This document shows positions 1-5,006 of a stretch of DNA of 6,423 bases, in pieces. The notes beneath the pieces are model-generated. The model was not told the DNA's origin. It saw only the letters and a program-made list of their open reading frames with translations, and did not search any database. Each line of letters starts with the position of its first letter. Position 1 is the stretch's first letter. The DNA comes from Thermoleophilia bacterium (GTDB taxonomy: Bacteria; Actinomycetota; Thermoleophilia; Gaiellales; Gaiellaceae). The DNA lies in the NCBI GenBank assembly GCA_029858755.1, contig JAOUEK010000121.1, positions 1-6,423 of the forward strand. Reading direction: 5' to 3'. A program made the translations under genes and the position numbers.

Positions 1-361
1 GTTCGACTTCGACGCCCTGACGCTCGCATCGTGGCGTCGTATGATCTGGGATCATCCCGATCTCGACCGCGATCTCGGCGTCGCCGCGGTCGCCGACGGC
101 AAGGTGGTCGGAGCCACGTTCCTCGTCGCGCATCGCGTCTCGGGCCGGGCGGTCAACAGCGGCACCGGTGTGCTGCGGTCTCACAGAGGCAGAGGTCTCG
201 GCCTGCTGATGAAGCAGCGCTCGCTCACCGGTGCCGCCGCAGCGGGCATCACGCGGGTCGTCACCCACAACGACGAGACGAACGCCGCGATGCTCGCGAT
301 CAACCGCCGCCTGGGGTACCGGCCGTTGGCGGTCAGCCGGTGGTGGCTCCGCGAGCCCTGA
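1..361 (+). CDS. GNAT-family N-acetyltransferase, C-terminal part (5' end outside window)
   Basis: The reading frame is open from base 2 to the TGA at 359-361, giving 119 visible residues; the start lies off the left edge. An ATG at 41 exists, but the frame is open and protein-like before it, so it is probably internal. GNAT enzymes move an acyl group from acyl-CoA to an amine. The visible part holds the acetyl-CoA pyrophosphate loop (motif A, R-x-x-G-x-G) at residues 62-67 of the fragment within TGVLRSHRGRGLGLLMK, followed by a helix and then THNDETNAAMLAINRRLGYRP (residues 88-108), a typical GNAT C-terminal half. The spacing and the TGVL..HRGRGLG..K pattern resemble the larger, sometimes double-domain GNATs of actinobacteria related to MshD; this comparison is from memory. 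The substrate cannot be told. It converges on the PLP enzyme gene with 12 bp between the stop codons. Confidence 0.85.
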   Translation, partial: FDFDALTLASWRRMIWDHPDLDRDLGVAAVADGKVVGATFLVAHRVSGRAVNSGTGVLRSHRGRGLGLLMKQRSLTGAAAAGITRVVTHNDETNAAMLAINRRLGYRPLAVSRWWLREP

Positions 362-384
362 GGCCGCGCGGGGTCAGCCCGCGA
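362..384. terminator. Possible GC hairpin between convergent genes
   Basis: CGCGGG at 367-372 can pair with CCCGCG at 378-383 across a five-base loop. The hairpin sits exactly at the convergent junction and spans the stop codon of the PLP gene (TGA, complement of 374-376). There is no T-tract on either side, so it is not a canonical intrinsic terminator. In GC-rich actinobacteria such U-less hairpins may still help end transcription. A six-base GC stem is also easy to find by chance here. Confidence 0.25.
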
Positions 385-1567
385 CGACCGCCGCCCGGGG
401 CCGTCTTCCCTTCAGCCCCATCCCCGTTGCCGCCGTCACGGCCTGTTCGAGATCGGCCCACAGGTCGTCCACGTCCTCGAGCCCGACAGACAGGCGCAGC
501 AAGCCATCGGTGATCCCGAGGGCTTCCTTCGCCATGGGATCGACGAGCCGATGCGTGAGACCGGCCGGATGCTGGATGAGCGTGTCGACCGCGCCGAGGC
601 TGACCGCGGGGGTGATCAGGCGCACGCCGGCCATCACCGCAGCCGCCGCCTCGATCCCGCCGGCGACCTCGAACGAGAGGACGGCGCCGGGGCCCCGCAG
701 CTGCACGCCGTCGGGACGCGGATAGAGGACGCGCGTCACCGCAGGGTGCTCCTCGAGCAGCCCCGCGAGCACGCGCGCGCGTTCCTGCGCCTCGCGCACC
801 CTCAGCGTCAGCGTCGGCAGGCTGCGGTGGAGGAGGTATGCGGCGACCGGGTGGAGCAGCGCCCCCGTGACGATGCGGACCTGGCGCAGCGACGCGGCCC
901 AGCCGGCCGTCGTGGCGACGAGCCCTGCGACCACGTCGCCGTGCCCGCCGAGGAACTTCGTCGCGCTGTGCAGCACCAGCGAGGCGCCGTGACGGGCGGG
1001 GTTCTGCAGGACCGGCGAGGCGAACGTGTTGTCGACGAGCACCGGCACGCCCCTGGCGGCCGCGGCGACCGCCGCGATGTCTATCTGCCCGAGGGTCGGG
1101 TTCTGCGGCGTCTCCAGGATCACGAGGCCGGTGTCGGCGCGGACCGCGTCGCCGACGCCCACGGGGTCGGCCACCCACGCCGTCTCGACGCCGAGCAGGC
1201 CGCAGGCGAGCAGGTGGTCGGAGCCGCCGTAGAGCGGGCGGATCGCGACGACGTGACGGCGCTCCCGGCACGCCGCGAGCAGGCAGGCGGTGAGCGCAGC
1301 CATCCCCGACCCGAACGCGACCGCGTCCTCCGTGCCCTCGAGCGCGGCGAGCGCCCGCTCGACCCGGCGGACGGTCGGGTTGTGGAGGCGCGCGTAGAGG
1401 GGGCTCCCCGCCTCCGCCGCGCCCGCCCCGAGCGCGTCGAGCGACTCGACCGCCTGCTCGAGGTCGTGGATCGGATACGTGCTCGAGAGGTCGAGCGGCG
1501 GAGCATGCACGCCGAGCGCCCGCAGATCGCCTCGCCCGGCGTGGACGGCCTCGGTATGCGTTCCCAT
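374..1567 (-). CDS. PLP-dependent transsulfuration-family enzyme (Cys/Met metabolism), gamma-lyase or cystathionine gamma-synthase type
   Basis: This 397-residue protein is full length for the family (about 380-400). The family makes or breaks C-gamma-S bonds in cystathionine, methionine, homocysteine or acyl-homoserines. Seen: Y58-A-R60 followed by LHNPT (phosphate contacts from the neighbouring subunit), FGSGMAAL (residues 85-92) for the PLP phosphate, PLYGG with Y113 stacking on the ring, LETPQNPT (151-158), VDNTFASP with D179 for the pyridine nitrogen, HSATKFLGGHGD with Schiff-base K204, SLGAVDTLIQHPAGLTH (323-339), and LRLSVGLED with R358 for the substrate carboxylate. It is therefore predicted to be active. 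TLIQHPA resembles methionine gamma-lyases, but the position matching their active-site Cys (P. putida MdeA C116) is G115, as in cystathionine enzymes. The exact reaction is unresolved. The ATG at 1565-1567 puts the conserved N-terminus in place; no Shine-Dalgarno is visible. The divergent AsnC-type gene probably regulates it. Confidence 0.9.
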   Translation of the reverse strand: MGTHTEAVHAGRGDLRALGVHAPPLDLSSTYPIHDLEQAVESLDALGAGAAEAGSPLYARLHNPTVRRVERALAALEGTEDAVAFGSGMAALTACLLAACRERRHVVAIRPLYGGSDHLLACGLLGVETAWVADPVGVGDAVRADTGLVILETPQNPTLGQIDIAAVAAAARGVPVLVDNTFASPVLQNPARHGASLVLHSATKFLGGHGDVVAGLVATTAGWAASLRQVRIVTGALLHPVAAYLLHRSLPTLTLRVREAQERARVLAGLLEEHPAVTRVLYPRPDGVQLRGPGAVLSFEVAGGIEAAAAVMAGVRLITPAVSLGAVDTLIQHPAGLTHRLVDPMAKEALGITDGLLRLSVGLEDVDDLWADLEQAVTAATGMGLKGRRPRAAVVAG

Positions 1568-1629
1568 AACACGATCATCGCTGGTTGTTCGTTGAAGACA
1601 AAGGAAGATCGAATATCATTCGGAAGCCG
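1568..1629. promoter_or_regulatory. Divergent promoter region between the PLP enzyme and AsnC-type regulator
   Basis: This 62-bp spacer is clearly more AT-rich than the coding sequence around it and must hold the start signals for both divergent genes. Rightward, TTGAAG (1592-1597) and TATCAT (1614-1619), 16 bp apart, resemble -35 and -10 elements and would start transcription near 1626, only a few bases before the regulator ATG. Leftward, a weak GATGAT (complement of 1574-1579) lies six bases before the PLP-gene ATG, which would make that transcript leaderless; a TTGTCT 16 bp further upstream could serve as its -35. Neither gene has a convincing Shine-Dalgarno. These are eye-matched motifs, with the rightward promoter the better one. 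Confidence 0.5.
1610..1622. promoter_or_regulatory. Candidate AsnC/Lrp operator, 13-bp palindrome
   Basis: CGAATATCATTCG is an inverted repeat with perfect five-base arms (CGAAT/ATTCG) around a three-base centre. Its 13-bp length and AT-rich middle match the general form of sites described for feast/famine (Lrp/AsnC) regulators. It overlaps the putative -10 TATCAT of the regulator gene and ends seven bases before its ATG. Binding there would be expected to repress the regulator itself and could also affect the divergent enzyme gene. The symmetry is seen directly; the binding is inferred. Confidence 0.45.
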
Positions 1630-2142
1630 ATGCCGTACCAGCCGCTCGACCGAATCGACCGTGCCCTCGTGGCCCTCCTGCTGGACGACGCGCGGATGTC
1701 GAACAAGGAGCTCGCGGCGCGGGTGGGGATCGCACCGTCCACGTGCCTCGAGCGGGTGCGGGCGCTCCGGGCGCGCGGCGTGATCACGGGGTTCCACGCG
1801 GAGGTCGACCTCGGCGCGCTCGGGCGCGGGCTCGAGGCGATCGTGGCGGTCCGCGTGCGGCCGCACTCGCGCCCGCACGTGGATGCGTTCCGCGAGGCGG
1901 CCGCGGCGATGCCCGAGGTGATCGAGGTCTTCCATGTCACCGGAGCCGACGACTTCCTGTTGCACGTCGCCGTCGCCGACACGGACGCGTTGCGCGACTT
2001 CGTGCTCGACCGGCTGACGATGCGCCCGGAGGTCGCGCACGTCGAGTCGCGCGTCGTCTACCAGCACACGCGGCGCCCGGCGCTGGCGGCTCAGCCCAGC
2101 GAGCGGACGAGCAGGGCGCGGCTCTCGCCGGGCCCGTCGTAG
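1630..2142 (+). CDS. Lrp/AsnC-family (feast/famine) transcriptional regulator
   Basis: This 170-residue protein has the standard two-part architecture. Residues 6-53 form the N-terminal winged helix-turn-helix (LDRIDRALVALLLDDARMSN then KELAARVGIAPSTCLERVRAL, with R-x-x-G-V-I-T-G linking to the next domain). Residues about 67-145 form the RAM ligand-binding and oligomerisation domain, including the typical VTGADDFLLHVAV segment (103-115). Family members bind DNA as dimers to octamers and sense amino acids. I chose the ATG at 1630 because it places the LD-x-x-D motif close to the N-terminus, as in the family; a TTG at 1585 in the same frame would add 15 unrelated residues across the promoter region. 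The last 17 residues or so go beyond the normal RAM end and are encoded antisense to the 3' end of the downstream GNAT gene. Its likely target is the divergent PLP enzyme gene and itself. Confidence 0.93.
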   Translation: MPYQPLDRIDRALVALLLDDARMSNKELAARVGIAPSTCLERVRALRARGVITGFHAEVDLGALGRGLEAIVAVRVRPHSRPHVDAFREAAAAMPEVIEVFHVTGADDFLLHVAVADTDALRDFVLDRLTMRPEVAHVESRVVYQHTRRPALAAQPSERTSRARLSPGPS

Positions 2143-2546
2143 TCCTCCGCGACCCGCTCGACCTCGAAGCCCAGCTTCGTGTGGAACGCGATCGACTCCT
2201 CGTTGCGCGGCGACGTCACGCAGCGGACGACGCCGCAGCCGTGCTCGCGGGCGACGTCGAAGAACCGCTCGTAGAGCGCCCGCCCGAGGCCCTCGCCGCG
2301 CCGCTCCGGGTCGACGCCGACGAAGTGGATGTACGCCTCGTTCGGGTCGGTCTGCGAGACGAAGCCGCAGAGGAAGCCCGCCAGCTGCCCGTCGTCGTCC
2401 TCGGCGACGAAGCTCGTGCCCTCGAAGTGCACGAAGAAGAGCTTCGGCAGCATCGGCGCCATGTCCCGGCCGCCCCACCAGACGTTGACGCGTCCGATCA
2501 CCCGACCGTAGTCGGACGGATGCGTGTGACGGATCGTGACTGCCAT
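2091..2546 (-). CDS. GNAT-family N-acetyltransferase, small single-domain
   Basis: This 151-residue protein has the usual length for a one-domain GNAT. The N-terminus MAVTIRHTHPSDYGRVIGRV is the standard beta1-alpha1 opening. FVAEDDDGQLAGFLCGFV (residues 46-63) is beta2-beta3. IHFVGVDPERRGEGLGRAL (73-91) contains the acetyl-CoA loop R83-x-x-G-x-G88. VTSPRNEESIAFHTKLGFEV (110-129) is the C-terminal motif with the typical N...A...Y/H-x-x-x-G-F pattern. The substrate is unknown. The start ATG lies 10 bp after the stop of the LLM oxidoreductase gene, so it is probably the last gene of that operon. No strong Shine-Dalgarno is seen, as expected if translation is coupled. The 3' end overlaps the convergent AsnC-type gene by 52 bp; the protein itself looks complete there. 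Confidence 0.92.
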   Translation of the reverse strand: MAVTIRHTHPSDYGRVIGRVNVWWGGRDMAPMLPKLFFVHFEGTSFVAEDDDGQLAGFLCGFVSQTDPNEAYIHFVGVDPERRGEGLGRALYERFFDVAREHGCGVVRCVTSPRNEESIAFHTKLGFEVERVAEDYDGPGESRALLVRSLG

Positions 2547-2556
2547 GGGCGGGACG

Positions 2557-3477
2557 CTAGCCGAGCCCGGGGATCGACGGTGCGAGCGCGCGCAGGACGC
2601 CGAGGCCGAGGGGATCGGCGTCGTCGCCGAGCGGCTGGATCGCGACCTGGTCGGCCCCGGCGTCGAGATGCGCGCGGAGCCGCTCGAAGATCCGCTCCTC
2701 GTCGCCCCACGCGACGAGGGCGTCCACGAGCCGATCCGAGCCGCCGCCTGCATGATCGTCGTCGTCGAAGCCGAGCGCCCTGAGGCTCTCGAGGTAGTTC
2801 GGCGTGTCGAGGTACCACCCGAGCGCTTGCCGACCGCGGGCTCGCGCCGCGGTCGGATCGCGCTCCCACAGCACCTTCTGCTCGACGACCAGTACGCGCC
2901 CGGGCCCCAGGATCTCGCGAGCCCGCCGCGTGTGCTCCACGGAGACGAGGAACGTGTGGGCGCCGTCGGCCCTCTCCGCCGCCAGCCGGAGCATCGGCTC
3001 GCGCAGCGCCGCGAGCACGCGCGGCACGGGCGGTCGCGGCGCGGCCGTGGCGTCGGGGCTGACGAAGGGGTCGTCGTCCATCGCGTCGAGGAAGGCCCGC
3101 ATCCGAGCGACGGGCTTCGCGTACGTGTGACCGCGGGGATCGACCTGCCGCGGGTGGCTGACGCCGAGGCCGAGCACGAAACGGCCGTCGAACGCGTCGT
3201 CGAGCACGCGGGCGCCGTTGGCGGCGGCCACCGGGTCCCGCCCCCAGATGTTGGCGATACCGCTCCCGACACGGATCCGCTCCGTGGCGTCGAGCAGCAC
3301 CGCCCCGTTGGTGAAGGACTCCCGTGTGCCCAGCCCTTCCGGGTACCAGATGCAGGCGTAGCCGAGCTCCTCGATCTCTGCCGCGGCCGGCCGGGCGGCA
3401 GCGGCGGGCGCGACGGCGAAGGCCCCCATCCACGCGCCGATCCTGCCACCGAGCTCGATGGTCGTTGCCCCGCTCAT
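2557..3477 (-). CDS. LLM-class (luciferase-like) F420-dependent oxidoreductase, MSMEG_4141-like
   Basis: This 306-residue TIM-barrel-type flavin/F420 oxidoreductase matches what I remember of the MSMEG_4141 family (TIGR03620), predicted to use coenzyme F420. Seen: an N-terminal strand (IGAWMGAF), EIEELGYACIWYPEG (34-48), ATERIRVGSGIANIWGRDP (64-82), the barrel core DGRFVLGLGVSHP (97-109), RVLAALREPMLRLAAERADG (153-172), the C-terminal signature AGGGSDRLVDALVAWGD (243-259), and HLDAGADQVAIQPLG (270-284). Members hydride-transfer between reduced or oxidised F420 and small organic substrates; the substrate here is unknown. The ATG at 3477 is the first start that gives a sensible N-terminus; no clear Shine-Dalgarno precedes it. 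It follows the FAD oxidoreductase gene by 28 bp and precedes the GNAT gene by 10 bp, suggesting co-transcription. F420 rather than FMN use is inferred from family resemblance. Confidence 0.9.
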   Translation of the reverse strand: MSGATTIELGGRIGAWMGAFAVAPAAAARPAAAEIEELGYACIWYPEGLGTRESFTNGAVLLDATERIRVGSGIANIWGRDPVAAANGARVLDDAFDGRFVLGLGVSHPRQVDPRGHTYAKPVARMRAFLDAMDDDPFVSPDATAAPRPPVPRVLAALREPMLRLAAERADGAHTFLVSVEHTRRAREILGPGRVLVVEQKVLWERDPTAARARGRQALGWYLDTPNYLESLRALGFDDDDHAGGGSDRLVDALVAWGDEERIFERLRAHLDAGADQVAIQPLGDDADPLGLGVLRALAPSIPGLG

Positions 3478-3505
3478 GCCGCAGTCGACGATACCGGCGA
3501 AGCGC

Positions 3506-4948
3506 TCAGCGCGAGCGGCGGCGAGACGCGAGCGCGGCGCACGCGGCATGGTAGCCGCACATCCCGTGGACACCGCCCCCGGGCGGCGTCGACGACGAGC
3601 AGAGGTACACGCCGTCGAGCGGCGTTCGGTAGGGGGTCGGACGCGCGACCGGGCGCGCAAAGAGCTGGCGCAGCTCGGCGCTGCCGCCGTTGATGTCGCC
3701 GCCGACGTAGTTCGGGTTCCGGGCCTCCAGTGCCGCCGGGCCCAGCACGCTGCGCCCGAGCACGAGCTCCCGGAAGCCGGGCGCGAAGCGCTCGAGCTGC
3801 GACTCGATCGCCGCCACCGTCGCCTCCGCCGCCGGCGAGCCGTTGGGGACGTGGGTGTACGCCCACAGCGTGTGCTTCCCGGCAGGAGCACGCGTCTCGT
3901 CGAACAGGCTCTGCTGCACGACGAGCACGTACGGTCGCTCGGGATTCCCGCCGCGGGCGACCGCCTTCTCGGCAGCGGCGATCTCCTCGAGGGTGCCGCC
4001 GAGGTGGATGGTCGCGGCCCGGGAGCACTCCGCCGCTCGCCACGGCATCGGCCCCGAGAGCGCGTAGTCGACCTTGACCACGCCGGGGCCGTAGCGATAC
4101 CGGTCGAGCGCCCGCAGGTACCGGGACGGCAGCCGGTCGCCCGCCAGCCCGAGCAGCTGCCGCGGCGTCACGTCGAGCAGCACGAGCCGCTCGCCCTTGT
4201 GACGATCAGTTACGAGGCTGTCGAGCGACGCGACGGGGTGGCCGGTCTCGACGTCGCCGCCGAGGGCGCGCAGGATCGAGGTCAGTGCGTCGGCCACCGC
4301 CTGCGAGCCGCCGCGAGCGATCGGCCAGCCCACCGCATGCCCGAGGAGCGCGAGCACGAGCCCGAACGACGCGCTCGCCGCCGCGTCGAGTGGGAGCGTC
4401 GAGTGTGCGGCGTTCCCCGCGAACAGGGCCCGCGCCCGTTCGCCGGAGAAGGTTCCGCAGGCGAGCCCCTCGGCCGACCGCAGCGCCTCGCGCCCGAAGC
4501 GGGCCGTCTGCACCGGGCGCCGGGGCGGCAGCACGGGAGCGAGGATCCCCTCGAGCAGGCCGTCGACTCCGGCGAGGAGCGGCGAGAAGAGGCGGCGCCA
4601 GGCCGCACCGTCCTCGCCCAGCCCCTCCGCCGTCTCCGGCAGTGAGCGCTCCAGCAGCACCGCACTACCGTCGTCGAGCGGGTGGGCGAGCGGCACCGGA
4701 GGCTGGATCCATGCCACGCCGTGCTGCTCGAGCGGCACCGAGCGCATGAACGGCGAGGCCAAGCCGAGCGGGTGCACCGCGGCGCACGTGTCGTGCCGGA
4801 AGCCGGGCAGGGTCAGCTCCTCCGTGCGCAGGCCGCCGCCGACCGCCTCGCGCCCCTCCAGCACGAGCACCGAGCGGCCCGCGCGAGCGAGGGTGATCGC
4901 GGCAGCCAGGCCGTTGGGCCCCGAGCCGACGACGATCGCGTCGTGCAT
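3506..4948 (-). CDS. Phytoene-desaturase-like NAD(P)/FAD-dependent oxidoreductase
   Basis: This protein has about 480 residues. The N-terminus has a clear FAD dinucleotide fold: AIVVGSGPNGLAAAITLARA (G-x-G-x-x-G), then VLVLEGREAVGGGLRT with the ribose-binding Glu and the GG motif. The middle carries ARGGSQAVADALTSILRALG and a GHPVASL strand, the usual cofactor/substrate domain of the phytoene desaturase/PYROXD2 group. The C-terminus has PLDGVYLCSSSTPPGGGVHG followed by MCGYHAA, the family's second FAD contact. Such enzymes desaturate, isomerise or oxidise carotenoid-like or other hydrophobic substrates. No phytoene synthase or other carotenoid gene is in view, so a carotenoid role is unsupported. 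I prefer the ATG at 4948; a GTG immediately before it (4951) would add one residue. TAGCGT (complement of 4955-4960) lies six bases before the ATG, so a leaderless transcript is possible. It heads an apparent operon with the LLM and GNAT genes. Confidence 0.9.
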   Translation of the reverse strand: MHDAIVVGSGPNGLAAAITLARAGRSVLVLEGREAVGGGLRTEELTLPGFRHDTCAAVHPLGLASPFMRSVPLEQHGVAWIQPPVPLAHPLDDGSAVLLERSLPETAEGLGEDGAAWRRLFSPLLAGVDGLLEGILAPVLPPRRPVQTARFGREALRSAEGLACGTFSGERARALFAGNAAHSTLPLDAAASASFGLVLALLGHAVGWPIARGGSQAVADALTSILRALGGDVETGHPVASLDSLVTDRHKGERLVLLDVTPRQLLGLAGDRLPSRYLRALDRYRYGPGVVKVDYALSGPMPWRAAECSRAATIHLGGTLEEIAAAEKAVARGGNPERPYVLVVQQSLFDETRAPAGKHTLWAYTHVPNGSPAAEATVAAIESQLERFAPGFRELVLGRSVLGPAALEARNPNYVGGDINGGSAELRQLFARPVARPTPYRTPLDGVYLCSSSTPPGGGVHGMCGYHAACAALASRRRSR

Positions 4949-5006
4949 CACCCGACGCTACTCGTCCGGCGGCGCGAGCCGGCAGGAAGGGCTCGGCAGC
5001 GCTCGG
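4949..5006. other. Intergenic gap between clpC and the FAD oxidoreductase operon
   Basis: These 58 bases follow the clpC stop. They contain a 7-bp direct repeat GCTCGGC (4991-4997 and 5001-5007) and a weak GC hairpin (CCGGC 4966-4970 with GCCGG 4978-4982, seven-base loop). Neither is a convincing terminator, because no T-tract follows. A TANNNT-type hexamer TAGCGT on the minus strand (4955-4960) is a possible -10 for the downstream operon, but no -35 is evident. The operon might instead be reached by read-through from clpC. Confidence 0.35.

Noticed and set aside
1585..1629. Upstream TTG start for the AsnC-type regulator
   Set aside because: It would add 15 residues unlike any family N-terminus and would run through the AT-rich promoter and palindrome. 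The ATG at 1630 fits the family.
551..1783. Long plus-strand open frame of about 410 codons opposite the PLP enzyme
   Set aside because: It is Arg/Asp/Glu/Ala-rich without any recognisable domain and lies antisense to a gene with a full catalytic motif set. High GC makes stop codons rare in the opposite frames.
3478..3505. Internal promoter (TATCGT, complement of 3488-3493) before the LLM gene
   Set aside because: It is only a -10-like hexamer with no -35, inside a 28-bp gap of an apparent operon. That is too weak to call.
2536..4645. Long plus-strand open frames opposite the LLM and FAD oxidoreductase genes
   Set aside because: They show low-complexity Arg/Ala/Gly composition, no motifs and no ribosome-binding site. 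They mirror the codon bias of the real minus-strand genes.
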